NCBI GenBank assembly: GCA_023457255.1
Contig: JAEWMB010000042.1
Location: forward strand, 62,001-126,000
Direction of reading: 5' to 3'
Length of the DNA stretch: 64,000 nt
From: Bacillota bacterium
GTDB taxonomy: Bacteria > Bacillota > Clostridia > Lachnospirales > Lachnospiraceae
Shown: piece after piece, positions 8,780-17,590 of the stretch
Layout: each line of letters begins with the position of its first letter
Numbering within the stretch: position 1 is the stretch's first letter
Translations under genes and position numbers: made by a program
The notes under the pieces: generated by a model
Told to the model about the DNA's origin: nothing
The model's database searches: none
Seen by the model: only the letters and a program-made list of their open reading frames with translations

Positions 8780-9524
8780 GCTATCCTATGCTTCTTCGTT
8801 ACGTAACCTAAATCCATTATATAAGTTATATTTATCTGTGGGTGTGCTGGTGATATGTGTAGCAACACGTTCCATAGCTGTTGGGTTACTGTCATTTCTA
8901 GGAATGGGCAGTCTTACTCTATTTTGGAGTAAGACTCCTTTTCGGCATTATTGTTACCTGCTTCGTATCCCCCTTGTTTTTATAGCACTTACTACACTGG
9001 GATATATACTGGAAATCAGCTTAGTTCCTGCAGGTGATGTTAGTATCAGGATCGCGTGGTTTTATGCCGGATATTTTTATAGTTCCATTTATAAGGGGAT
9101 ACAAATCTTTGTCACTGCAATGGGGGCGATATCCAGTATGTATTTCTTATCCTTGACTACGCCAATGCTTGATTTTTTAGTATCGCTTCGTAAGCTTCAT
9201 TGTTCAAAATTAATGATTGAGTTGATGTTACTTCTCTATCGTTTTGTGTTTCTTATTTTTGAAATTGTAAATGCAATCCATATTTCGCAGGTATGCCGCC
9301 TTGGTAACCGGAATATGAAAATATCATTGAAATCAATGGGACAAATGTTAGCGATGACATTAGTGCGGGCATTGCGGCAATCAGACCATCTATATAATGC
9401 GATGGAGTCGAGAGGCTTTGACGGAGAGATAAGGATTCTTATACCGGCTTATCAAATAAAGAAACGATATGTTGCCGGAGCAGCTTTTTTTCATTTATGT
9501 TTATTATTAACTGCGATTATGTGA
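8763..9524 (+). CDS. cbiQ: Cobalt ECF transporter transmembrane (T) component CbiQ
   Basis: A 253-residue polytopic membrane protein that starts with the family-typical LSYASSLRNLNPLYKLYLSV and contains the cytoplasmic coupling motifs of ECF T-components: ALRQSDHLYNAMESRGFDG, the A-R-G-type helix that docks on CbiO. It couples the ATPase to CbiM. It overlaps cbiN by 17 bases and is followed by cbiO after 10 bases. Confidence 0.92.
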   Translation: MLLLDKLSYASSLRNLNPLYKLYLSVGVLVICVATRSIAVGLLSFLGMGSLTLFWSKTPFRHYCYLLRIPLVFIALTTLGYILEISLVPAGDVSIRIAWFYAGYFYSSIYKGIQIFVTAMGAISSMYFLSLTTPMLDFLVSLRKLHCSKLMIELMLLLYRFVFLIFEIVNAIHISQVCRLGNRNMKISLKSMGQMLAMTLVRALRQSDHLYNAMESRGFDGEIRILIPAYQIKKRYVAGAAFFHLCLLLTAIM

Positions 9525-9534
9525 GGGAAAAGAG

Positions 9535-10395
9535 ATGGATGAGTACATGATAGAGGCAAGAGAGGTTAGTTATTCCTATGAAAACCAAGTAAAAGCGCTG
9601 AAAGAAGTAAATTTTTGCATTAAAAAAGGAGAAAAAATTGCATTGATAGGTGCTAACGGATCTGGAAAGTCTACACTTTTTCTGTGCCTTAACGGAGTGT
9701 TAAAGCCACAGTCCGGTGAAATTCTTTATTGTGGAAAACCATTTGATTATAAAAAGCAGAGTTTATTGGAGCTTAGAAGTAATGTGGGAATTGTGTTTCA
9801 AGAGCCGGATAATCAATTATTTTCCGCAAGTGTTTACCAAGAGATTTCGTTTGGGCCGCTCAATTTAAGATTAGCCCCATCGGTCGTAAAACAGCGGGTG
9901 GATGAGATTATGAAAGTTCTTCATATCGAAAAGTTAAAGGATCGTCCAACCCAGTACTTAAGCGGCGGAGAAAAAAAGAGAATCACAATAGCGGATATCT
10001 TGGTAATGAATCCGGAAGTAATCTTATTTGATGAACCTGTTTCGGCACTTGATCCAAAGCATACCGAATTAGTATATGAAATCATTGATAATCTAAGTAA
10101 ATCCGGTATCACGGTACTAATCTCAACACATGATATAGATCACGCGTACAAGTGGGCAGACCGGATATTCGTCTTTCACGAGGGAAGGATCGTAGGAGAT
10201 GGTACTCCGCAAGAGATTTTTAAGCAAGAAGAGATACTATCTAGGGCAAATTTAAAGAAGCCCTATCTAATAAAACTTTATGAGATGCTGCAGAAAGAAG
10301 GAATTATGGATACTGAGGGAGTGCTTCCAAAATCTATGGAGGAATTCGTTCAATCGATAAAAAGAACAAAAGGTTTGATGAAAGAAAAATACTGA
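9535..10395 (+). CDS. cbiO: Cobalt ECF transporter ATP-binding protein CbiO
   Basis: A 286-residue ABC ATPase: Walker A GANGSGKST (about 38-46), Q-loop IVFQEPDNQLFS, signature LSGGEKKR, Walker B VILFDEPVSALD and H-loop STHD. The Q-loop with PDNQ is typical of ECF ATPases. It powers cobalt uptake with CbiQ. ATP binding and family are certain; the cobalt substrate follows from linkage to cbiMNQ and the corrin genes. A 290-base gap containing direct repeats separates it from cbiK. Confidence 0.93.
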   Translation: MDEYMIEAREVSYSYENQVKALKEVNFCIKKGEKIALIGANGSGKSTLFLCLNGVLKPQSGEILYCGKPFDYKKQSLLELRSNVGIVFQEPDNQLFSASVYQEISFGPLNLRLAPSVVKQRVDEIMKVLHIEKLKDRPTQYLSGGEKKRITIADILVMNPEVILFDEPVSALDPKHTELVYEIIDNLSKSGITVLISTHDIDHAYKWADRIFVFHEGRIVGDGTPQEIFKQEEILSRANLKKPYLIKLYEMLQKEGIMDTEGVLPKSMEEFVQSIKRTKGLMKEKY

Positions 10396-10506
10396 TTATA
10401 AATTGTGATTAGGAGCGGGATGAGATAATCAGGAATTAAGAATAATTTAGGTTAGAGAGGGAAGATACCTTCCGGTATCCAAAGAATAACACAGGTAGGA
10501 GGACAT

Positions 10507-10654
10507 AATAGGTATTCTAAATCAAGAAGGAACAGGTTAAAAGTGGAGAATAGGTATTCTAAATCAAGAAGGATACAGGTTAAAAGTAGAGAATAGATAT
10601 TCTAAATCAAGAAAGATATAGGTTAGAGTAGAACATAGATATTCTAAAGTAGAG
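10507..10654 (+). repeat. Tandem imperfect direct repeats of 42-43 bases
   Basis: Three units start at 10507 (42 bases), 10549 (43) and 10592 (43), followed by a partial unit from about 10635. Each begins with AATAGGTATTCTAAATCAAG or a close variant and continues with an AGGTTAAAAGT-type segment. The array lies between cbiO and cbiK and ends about 30 bases before cbiK. It contains no spacers of constant length, so it is not a CRISPR. A small GATACC/GGTATC hairpin lies just upstream at 10464-10479. Confidence 0.85.
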
Positions 10655-10685
10655 AATGAGAATAGCAAGGAGATAAAAATAGAAT

Positions 10686-11468
10686 ATGAGTAAAAAAGCG
10701 ATCCTGCTTGTTAGCTTTGGCACAAGCCATCTGGATACCAAAGTGAAAACGTTAGATGATATCGTGAAGAAGGTCACAGGTTATTTTGCAGATTATACTA
10801 TTTATGAAGCTTATACAAGTAGTATCATCATAAATATTCTAAAGGTTAGAAATCAGATATCCGTTGATACGGTGGAAGAGGCATTAGAGAAGATATTGGA
10901 AGATGGAATCAATGAGCTTATTGTTCAGCCAACTCACTTATTAAACGGTATTGAGTATGAAATTATCGAACGTATCATGAAGCAGTATCAGACCAGATTT
11001 CCTAAGCTGCTTCTTGGGGCACCAATCCTTACAGCTACACAAGATTATCACTATATTGCAGAACATTTTCCGAAGGTACTGCCTAAGTTTAAAGAAAAAG
11101 AAGCGATTTTACTAATGGGGCATGGCACAAGCCATTATGCAAACTCTGCTTATGGAGCATTGAATGATATGTTACAAACCAGAGGTTATGGCTATATCTA
11201 TGTTGGCACAGTAGAGGCGTATCCGAATCTTTCCGACTTAATCCGCCGGATTCAGCATAAGGGCTATAGAAAAGTATACCTGACTCCATTTATGATGGTA
11301 GCAGGAGAACATGCAAAAAATGATATGGCCGGCGAGGAAGCTACCTCCTGGGAGAATATTCTTAAGGAAGAAGGATATGAGGTTGAGGTAATTCTTAAGG
11401 GACTGGGGGAATATGATTTTATAACCCAGTTGATTTTTCAGCATATCGAAAATGCAAAAGAATTATAA
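10686..11468 (+). CDS. cbiK: Anaerobic sirohydrochlorin cobaltochelatase CbiK
   Basis: A 260-residue class II chelatase that inserts Co(II) into sirohydrochlorin, the committed step of the anaerobic route. It starts KKAILLVSFGTSHLDTK, and carries the two metal-binding histidine motifs LLMGHGTSH (about 142-150) and VAGEHAKNDMAG (about 204-215) known from Salmonella CbiK. The cytoplasmic form is indicated by lack of a signal peptide. The ribosome-binding site AAGGAG lies upstream. It is followed by cbiF after 15 bases. Confidence 0.93.
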   Translation: MSKKAILLVSFGTSHLDTKVKTLDDIVKKVTGYFADYTIYEAYTSSIIINILKVRNQISVDTVEEALEKILEDGINELIVQPTHLLNGIEYEIIERIMKQYQTRFPKLLLGAPILTATQDYHYIAEHFPKVLPKFKEKEAILLMGHGTSHYANSAYGALNDMLQTRGYGYIYVGTVEAYPNLSDLIRRIQHKGYRKVYLTPFMMVAGEHAKNDMAGEEATSWENILKEEGYEVEVILKGLGEYDFITQLIFQHIENAKEL

Positions 11469-11483
11469 AATAAGGAGATTTTC

Positions 11484-12236
11484 ATGGTTAATTTTGTTGG
11501 AGCTGGAAGCGGAGCCGTAGATTTAATTACAGTACGGGGACTGCGCTTATTAGAAGAGGCTGATGTTGTTATTTATACCGGATCTTTGATTAATCCGGAA
11601 TTATTACAAAGTACAAACAAGGAATGCCTGCTATATAACAGTGCTATGATGACTTTGTCAGAGGTTATTAAAGTGATGCTGGACAATAGGGAGAAAAAAA
11701 TAGTCAGGCTTCATACAGGGGACCCGAGCCTATACGGTGCAATCAGAGAACAGATGGATCGCTTGAAGGAAGAAGGGATTTCTTATGAAGTCTGTCCGGG
11801 AGTTAGCAGCATGTGTGGGGTGGCAGCAGCATTAAAGGCAGAATATACCCTGCCGAATGTATCGCAGACCGTGATAGTTACGAGAATGAGCGGCAGAACA
11901 GAGGTACCGGTGAAGGAAAATATTCGTGACTTATCAAAGCACCAGGCTACTATGGTGATTTTTCTTAGTTCTAATCTAACGAAAGAATTAAGCGAAGAAT
12001 TAATACTGGGAGGGTATGATGAGGATACCCCATGTGCTATCGTCCATAAAGCAACCTGGCCGGAAGAAAAGATAGTCCGTGGTGTAATTAAGAATCTTCA
12101 TAGTATGGCAGTAGAAGCACAGATATTAAAAACTGCCCTTATTGTTGTAGGTAGATTCTTAGGTGACGATTATCATTTATCAAAGCTCTATGATGAGAAC
12201 TTTTCAACAGAATATCGTAAGGCAGAAGGAAACTAA
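11484..12236 (+). CDS. cbiF: Cobalt-precorrin-4 C11-methyltransferase
   Basis: A 250-residue tetrapyrrole methyltransferase beginning VNFVGAGSGAVDLITVRG, the CbiF/CobM version of the N-terminal SAM-binding loop, with VVIYTGSLINPELL, the second motif LHTGDPSLYGAIREQ and YEVCPGVSS. It adds the methyl group at C11 after ring contraction. AAGGAG is 6 bases before the ATG. It belongs to the compact cbi run. Confidence 0.93.
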   Translation: MVNFVGAGSGAVDLITVRGLRLLEEADVVIYTGSLINPELLQSTNKECLLYNSAMMTLSEVIKVMLDNREKKIVRLHTGDPSLYGAIREQMDRLKEEGISYEVCPGVSSMCGVAAALKAEYTLPNVSQTVIVTRMSGRTEVPVKENIRDLSKHQATMVIFLSSNLTKELSEELILGGYDEDTPCAIVHKATWPEEKIVRGVIKNLHSMAVEAQILKTALIVVGRFLGDDYHLSKLYDENFSTEYRKAEGN

Positions 12237-12322
12237 ATAGATGCTAAGACAGGCTTCTTGCATGATTTATGAAACGGCGAAGCATGCTAAAGCAAACAAT
12301 TGGGTATACGGAAGGAGAATTT

Positions 12323-13048
12323 ATGCTGTATGTAGTTGGTTTCGGTCCTGGAAAACTTGATTACTTTACCAAGGAGGCACAAGAAGCAATCAAGGAATCC
12401 GATTTGATTGTTGGGTATACGACCTATATTGATATTATCCGGGAGTATTATCCGGAAAAACAGCTTTTCCATACTCCCATGAAAAAAGAAGTGGAGCGAT
12501 GCAGATATGCAATCGAAGAGGCCCTAAAAGGAAGGACGGTTGCAATCATATCCAGCGGAGACAGCGGAGTTTATGGACTTGCCGGGTTAATTTATGAATT
12601 GTCTGCCGAGTATCCGCCGATTGATATAGAGATAATTGCCGGAGTAACCGCAGCGTTAAGCGGAGGAGCGATTCTTGGAGCACCATTAACTCATGATTTT
12701 GCGGTGATAAGTCTCAGTGATTTACTGACTCCTTGGGAGTTAATTAAAAAAAGAATTGAATTAGCTTCTGAAGCTGATTTTGTAATTAGTCTATATAATC
12801 CTGCCAGTAAAAAAAGAGCGGATTATTTAAAGTACGCATGTGAGTATATGCTGCGGTACAAGTCAGATGATACGGTTTGCGGCTATGTAAAAAACATCGG
12901 TCGTCTTGGACAAGAGGCGGTCATCTGCACGCTGAAGGAATTAAAGGATAAGACGGTTGACATGTTTACAACGGTATATATCGGAAATTCAAAGACAAAA
13001 GTTATTCAAGGTAAGATGGTGACGCCAAGAGGCTATAAAATCTCATAA
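12323..13048 (+). CDS. cbiH: Cobalt-factor III C17-methyltransferase (ring contraction)
   Basis: About 241 residues: LYVVGFGPGKLDYFTKEA at the N-terminus, the IISSGDSGVYGLAGL second motif, IAGVTAALSGGAILGAPL and the CbiH/CobJ-typical DFVISLYNPASKKR. It methylates C17 and drives ring contraction. The open frame extends to 12269, but ATG 12323 is preceded by GGAAGGAG and matches the family start. The upstream 86 bases contain a small TGC-TAAA-GCA hairpin at 12285-12294. Confidence 0.92.
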   Translation: MLYVVGFGPGKLDYFTKEAQEAIKESDLIVGYTTYIDIIREYYPEKQLFHTPMKKEVERCRYAIEEALKGRTVAIISSGDSGVYGLAGLIYELSAEYPPIDIEIIAGVTAALSGGAILGAPLTHDFAVISLSDLLTPWELIKKRIELASEADFVISLYNPASKKRADYLKYACEYMLRYKSDDTVCGYVKNIGRLGQEAVICTLKELKDKTVDMFTTVYIGNSKTKVIQGKMVTPRGYKIS

Positions 13049-13145
13049 AAATAAATACGGACTAAATGCTTGTTTCCTTTGCAGATTTTCTATTATCTAT
13101 GAGGAAGAATAGCAAAAGGGGGGATGTAGGATAGATTATAAAGAG

Positions 13146-14540
13146 ATGCCTTATCAAAGTACCAGGGTTTTAATCGCCGGAACCAATAGCGGATGTGGTA
13201 AAACAACAATAACTTGTGGCATATTAAATGCCCTTAAATTAAGGGGATATTCTCTTTCTTCTTTCAAATGCGGACCTGATTACATTGACCCAATGTTTCA
13301 TTCCCGCGTAATAGGAGCAAAGAGCTCAAATCTTGATCTGTTTTTTTGCCGCGAAGATTTAGTTAAGGGCCTGTTATATGAGCGGTCTAAGATGAGTCAA
13401 ATAGCTGTAATAGAAGGTGTTATGGGCTATTATGACGGAAGCATGGTAAAAGGAATGGAAGGAAGTTCCTATCATATTGCATCGGTTACAAAGACACCCG
13501 TGATTCTTGTATTTAACTGCAAAGGAATGGCAAACAGTATACTTGCCATGGTGAAGGGATTCCTAACCTTTGAGCCGGAGCGCCGGGTGGCCGGAATTAT
13601 TTTAAATCAAATTGCGGAGAGTGTTTTTCCGGTAATAAAAGCAGAAATTGAAAAAGAGTTTGGCAGCAAAGTGGCTGTACTTGGAGGAATCCCAAAGTTA
13701 CCACAGGAATGTCAATTTGAAAGCAGGCATCTGGGGCTTATTACGGCAGATGAGATTAAAGGGCTGCAGGAAAAACTAAATCTGCTTTCCAGTATCCTGG
13801 AAAAGCAGATTGACATGGAGCAATTGATTCGTATCGCTAACCAGGCAGAACCAATTATGATTCCTGCCAATTGGCTTGGAATTACAGAACATGCTATAAC
13901 GGTAAATATTGCAGTCGCTTATGACAAAGCGTTTTGTTTTTATTATCCGGAAAACTTAAGCCTGTTAGAAACCTTTGGGGCAAAGCTGCATTATTTTAGT
14001 CCGATAGCAGATAAAAAGTTACCGGAAGGTATGGATGGACTTATCCTTGGCGGAGGGTATCCGGAGCTTTATAAAAAGGAATTGTCTGAGAATGAAGAAA
14101 TGAGAGAGTCCATTAAACTAGCATTAAAGCAAGGCCTGCCGTGCATAGCAGAATGCGGCGGTTTTATGTATCTGAATCAAGAAATTGAAGGAGAAGAAAT
14201 GGTAGGATACCTAAGCGGTCGCTGCCGAAACCAAAACAAGTCGGTACGGTTTGGCTATGTAATTCTAAAGGCAAACAAAGACCAGCTTTTAATGAAAGCA
14301 GGAGAGGAAATCCGAGGTCATGAGTTCCACTACTATGATTGTACTGAAAACGGAGTCGATTTTACCGCCACAAAGAAAAATGGAGCGAATTGGGAAACCG
14401 GTATTTCAAATGGCAACCTCTATGCAGGATATGTGCATTTGCATTTCTACAGTAACATAAATGCGGCAAGAAACTTTATCTCCCGCTGTGCTATCTATAA
14501 GGAATCTGCAGTACATCAGCCATCAAGGGAAAAATCGTAG
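13146..14540 (+). CDS. cbiA: Cobyrinate a,c-diamide synthase
   Basis: A 464-residue two-domain amidotransferase. The N-terminal DTBS-like ATP domain starts VLIAGTNSGCGKTTITCGIL (P-loop), followed by FKCGPDYIDPMFH and EGVMGYYDG. The C-terminal class I glutaminase-like domain has GLILGGGYPEL, the nucleophile region CIAECGGFMYL (Cys near 336) and the VHLHFYSN histidine. It amidates the a and c side chains of cobyrinate using glutamine and ATP. The ATG at 13146 has only a weak AAAGAG ribosome-binding site. 176 bases with no clear gene follow before cbiC. Confidence 0.92.
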   Translation: MPYQSTRVLIAGTNSGCGKTTITCGILNALKLRGYSLSSFKCGPDYIDPMFHSRVIGAKSSNLDLFFCREDLVKGLLYERSKMSQIAVIEGVMGYYDGSMVKGMEGSSYHIASVTKTPVILVFNCKGMANSILAMVKGFLTFEPERRVAGIILNQIAESVFPVIKAEIEKEFGSKVAVLGGIPKLPQECQFESRHLGLITADEIKGLQEKLNLLSSILEKQIDMEQLIRIANQAEPIMIPANWLGITEHAITVNIAVAYDKAFCFYYPENLSLLETFGAKLHYFSPIADKKLPEGMDGLILGGGYPELYKKELSENEEMRESIKLALKQGLPCIAECGGFMYLNQEIEGEEMVGYLSGRCRNQNKSVRFGYVILKANKDQLLMKAGEEIRGHEFHYYDCTENGVDFTATKKNGANWETGISNGNLYAGYVHLHFYSNINAARNFISRCAIYKESAVHQPSREKS

Positions 14541-14716
14541 AAAAATAGGCATGCACTAGAGGTAAGGTATTAATTATAAGAGAGTTTTTAATCGTTAGCA
14601 GTACGGTATTGCAAGAAGTGGTATGCATTTGATATTAGCGGGAGGTCTTTCTTCAAGCTTGCATAATTTATCTTCTGACATAGTATTGGCAGAAAGTTTT
14701 AAGAGGAATGGAGTAG

Positions 14717-15346
14717 ATGATGATTCATTTAAGACCAATGGAAATTGAAAGCAGGAGTTTCGAGATGATAACGGAAGAATTAGATGAGAAAAAGATAGTG
14801 CTAAAATCCTCCGAAGAAGCAATAATTAAACGGGTTATTCATACTTCTGCGGATTTTGATTACGCTAAGAACCTATGCTTTTCCGAAGGTGCGGTTGAGA
14901 TTGCATTAAATGCACTTCGTAATGGATGTGATATTGTAACTGATACGGAGATGACGAAATCCGGTATCAATAAGACTATTTTAGCTTCTTTAGGCGGTTC
15001 TGTACATTGTTTTATGGGGGATGAGAAAGTCGCCGCAATTGCAAAGGAACGGGAAACCACAAGGGCGGCGGTATCGATGGAGGCAGCAAAAAACTTACCA
15101 AAGCCATGTATCTTTGCCATAGGAAATGCTCCTACCGCACTACTAAGACTGGAGGAACTTATCAGCAAGGAGGGCTATCAGCCTGTATTAATCATTGGTG
15201 TTCCGGTTGGATTTGTGAATGTTGTGGAAGCAAAAGAATTAATCATGACAACGAATGTACCTTATATTGTTGCAAGAGGAAGAAAGGGTGGAAGTAATGT
15301 AGCGGCAGCCATATTAAATGCCTTACTCTATCAAATAAAGCGATGA
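14717..15346 (+). CDS. cbiC: Cobalt-precorrin-8 methylmutase
   Basis: A 209-residue CbiC/CobH protein that moves the methyl group from C11 to C12. It has RPMEIESRSFEMI near the N-terminus, the active-site histidine segment RVIHTSADFDYA (about 35-46), the TDTEMTKSGI and FAIGNAPTALLRLEELI motifs, and the C-terminal RGRKGGSNVAAAILNALL. Two adjacent ATG codons are possible. The stop overlaps the cbiD start in an ATGATGA arrangement, which indicates translational coupling. Confidence 0.93.
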   Translation: MMIHLRPMEIESRSFEMITEELDEKKIVLKSSEEAIIKRVIHTSADFDYAKNLCFSEGAVEIALNALRNGCDIVTDTEMTKSGINKTILASLGGSVHCFMGDEKVAAIAKERETTRAAVSMEAAKNLPKPCIFAIGNAPTALLRLEELISKEGYQPVLIIGVPVGFVNVVEAKELIMTTNVPYIVARGRKGGSNVAAAILNALLYQIKR

Positions 15347-16542
15347 TGAACGTTGAGATTAGAAAGGATCTAAAAAGGCTTCGCTGCGGTTATACTACGG
15401 GTTCTTGTGCTGCGGCAGCAGCGAAAGCTGCGCTTTTGATGCTTCATACGAAGAAAGATATCGGTTCGGTTTATCTGCTTACTCCGAAGGGATTGGGGCT
15501 TACGTTACCCGTTTTTGATATTGCCCGTGAGGAGAATAGTGTTTCCTGTGCCATACAAAAGGATGCGGGAGATGATCCGGATGTGACAAACGGTATGTAT
15601 ATCTATGCCAAAGTTACTTTAACCGATAAGGAGGAAGGAACTACACGTTTTACATCCGGCAAAGCCAAGCCGGAGGATAAAGGTAAGATTATATTACGAG
15701 GCGGACAAGGAATTGGCAAAGTTACAAAACCGGGACTTGACCAGCCGATAGGAGAAGCAGCGATTAATTCAGTCCCGCGCAGTATGATTACGAGGGAGGT
15801 ACTTGAGGTAAATGAAGAGTACGGATATCTTGGCGGAGTAGACATTGAAATTTATGCCCCGGAAGGGGAAGAGAGGGCAAGGAAGACCTTTAACTCACAG
15901 CTTGGAATCCTTGGAGGAATTTCGATTCTTGGTACTACCGGAATTGTGGAACCCATGAGCGATAGTGCGATTGTAGATACCATTCGGATTGAATTAAACC
16001 AGAAGAAGGAAGAGGGAATTAAAGGGATTATCCTAACGCCTGGGAATTATGGAGAAGATTTCGTAAAAACGAGTCATGAGATCTCACCTCAGCTTATAAT
16101 AAAATGCAGTAATTTTATTGGGGAAGCATTTGATTTTGCAGTAGAACTAGGGTTTAGGGATGTCTGTCTGGCAGGACATATCGGGAAGCTGATTAAGGTA
16201 GCAGGAGGTATGCTAAATACACATTCCAGATACGGAGACTGCAGAGCAGAGATATTTGCTGCCCATGCCGCTGCTTGTGGGCTGCCGCAGAAGGAGGTAA
16301 TGAAAATCCTTGAAAGCGTAACAACGGAAGAGATGATTACGATCGTAAAGCAGCACGAGGAGGAGTACTCTACACCGCTTCTTGATACTTTAATACAAAA
16401 GCTTTTAACAAAGATAGCTTATCAGCTAGACCGAAGAGCCGGTCAAAAGGTAAGAATCGGAGTAATGACGTTTTCCTCAAAATATGGGTATCTGGGAGAA
16501 ACCAAAGATTTTTCTAAGATACTATCAGCAATTACAGTGTAA
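15343..16542 (+). CDS. cbiD: Cobalt-precorrin-5B C1-methyltransferase
   Basis: A 399-residue CbiD protein, found only in the anaerobic pathway. It shows LRCGYTTGSCAAAAAKAA at the N-terminus, GDDPDVTNG, the GIGKVTKPGLDQPIGEAAIN loop, and LGGISILGTTGIVEPMS. CbiD methylates C1 after CbiG opens the lactone. The start overlaps the cbiC stop by 4 bases. The presence of cbiD, cbiG and cbiK together shows that the locus encodes the oxygen-independent pathway. Confidence 0.94.
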   Translation: MMNVEIRKDLKRLRCGYTTGSCAAAAAKAALLMLHTKKDIGSVYLLTPKGLGLTLPVFDIAREENSVSCAIQKDAGDDPDVTNGMYIYAKVTLTDKEEGTTRFTSGKAKPEDKGKIILRGGQGIGKVTKPGLDQPIGEAAINSVPRSMITREVLEVNEEYGYLGGVDIEIYAPEGEERARKTFNSQLGILGGISILGTTGIVEPMSDSAIVDTIRIELNQKKEEGIKGIILTPGNYGEDFVKTSHEISPQLIIKCSNFIGEAFDFAVELGFRDVCLAGHIGKLIKVAGGMLNTHSRYGDCRAEIFAAHAAACGLPQKEVMKILESVTTEEMITIVKQHEEEYSTPLLDTLIQKLLTKIAYQLDRRAGQKVRIGVMTFSSKYGYLGETKDFSKILSAITV

Positions 16543-16561
16543 ACGCAGAAAGGATTCTAAC

Positions 16562-17590
16562 ATGAAGATAGCCATATATGCATTTTCAAGACAGGGGTGC
16601 AGTGTCGCAAATACAATAAAAGAACAATATGTGAGTGAGGTTTACACGGTAGAGCGGTTGGCAGGGGAATTTTCTTTTCTACCGATAGAAAAAGGAATTA
16701 TGGTATCGGTAGGTCAATGCTTTAGACAGGCTGATGCTTTGATTTTTATCGGAGCCTGTGGAATAGCAGTGCGGGCGATTGCTCCTTACGTAAAGAGTAA
16801 AGCAGCAGACCCGGCAGTTATCGTAATTGATGATCAAGCTATCCATGCAATTTCCCTTTTATCCGGCCACCTTGGCGGTGCTAATGAGTTAACGATAGAA
16901 CTGGCAGCCTTACTTGGAGCAACCCCCGTTATTACGACAGCAACCGATGTGAGCGGAAAATTTTCTGTGGATGATTTTGCGAGGAAACATGGTTGTATTT
17001 TAGATAATCTATCGCTGGCAAAAGAGGTTTCGGCAAGAATACTAAATGAAGAGATTCCGTTTCTTAGTGACTTCTCCTATCCCAAGGAATTACCGGTTGG
17101 GTTGAAGGTTTGGACAGATAGATTAAAAGTACCGGCGGAGGAACTTGGAATTTATCTGACCTATCAGAAAAGAACCCCATTTGATAAGACACTTCGGATA
17201 ATCTACCCATCCCTGCACCTTGGGATTGGATGTCGGAGAGGGACTTCACTTGAGGCGATACAGGAGCTGCTTAACGAAGTTTTTTTAAATTATGAACTGG
17301 AGCAAAGGGCAATCAAAAGTATTTCCTCCATTGATTTAAAAAAAGAGGAAAAAGGTATGATTGCATTGGCGAATCGCTGCCTGGTTCCCTTTGTATGCTA
17401 TTCTTCTGAGCGTTTACAGGAAGCCCCGGGTGAGTTTACGGCTTCTGATTTTGTGGAGTCTGTCACAGGAGTCGATAATATCTGCGAAAGAGCTGCGGTA
17501 TTATCCTCCGGCAGTAAGGAACTTATCGTGAAGAAAACAGCAAAGCATGGCGTTACAATTGCAGTTTCAAAGGAGGAATTTCGTTGGTAA
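16562..17590 (+). CDS. cbiG: Cobalt-precorrin-5A hydrolase
   Basis: About 342 residues from ATG 16562 (the frame runs back to 16484, but homologues begin near MKIAIYAFS). CbiG has an N-terminal domain (DALIFIGACGIAVRAIAPYV, then SLLSGHLGGANELT) and a C-terminal CobE-like domain (LHLGIGCRRGTSLEAIQ). It opens the ring A lactone, releasing acetaldehyde. The stop overlaps the start of the following fusion gene by 7 bases. AGAAAGG lies upstream of the chosen start. Confidence 0.92.
   Translation: MKIAIYAFSRQGCSVANTIKEQYVSEVYTVERLAGEFSFLPIEKGIMVSVGQCFRQADALIFIGACGIAVRAIAPYVKSKAADPAVIVIDDQAIHAISLLSGHLGGANELTIELAALLGATPVITTATDVSGKFSVDDFARKHGCILDNLSLAKEVSARILNEEIPFLSDFSYPKELPVGLKVWTDRLKVPAEELGIYLTYQKRTPFDKTLRIIYPSLHLGIGCRRGTSLEAIQELLNEVFLNYELEQRAIKSISSIDLKKEEKGMIALANRCLVPFVCYSSERLQEAPGEFTASDFVESVTGVDNICERAAVLSSGSKELIVKKTAKHGVTIAVSKEEFRW

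Noticed and set aside
10507..10654. CRISPR array
   Set aside because: Units are contiguous imperfect repeats without unique spacers and no cas genes are present.
14622..14750. 42-codon open frame (MHLILAGGLSSS...) between cbiA and cbiC
   Set aside because: No good ribosome-binding site, no known family, and it overlaps the start of cbiC in another frame.
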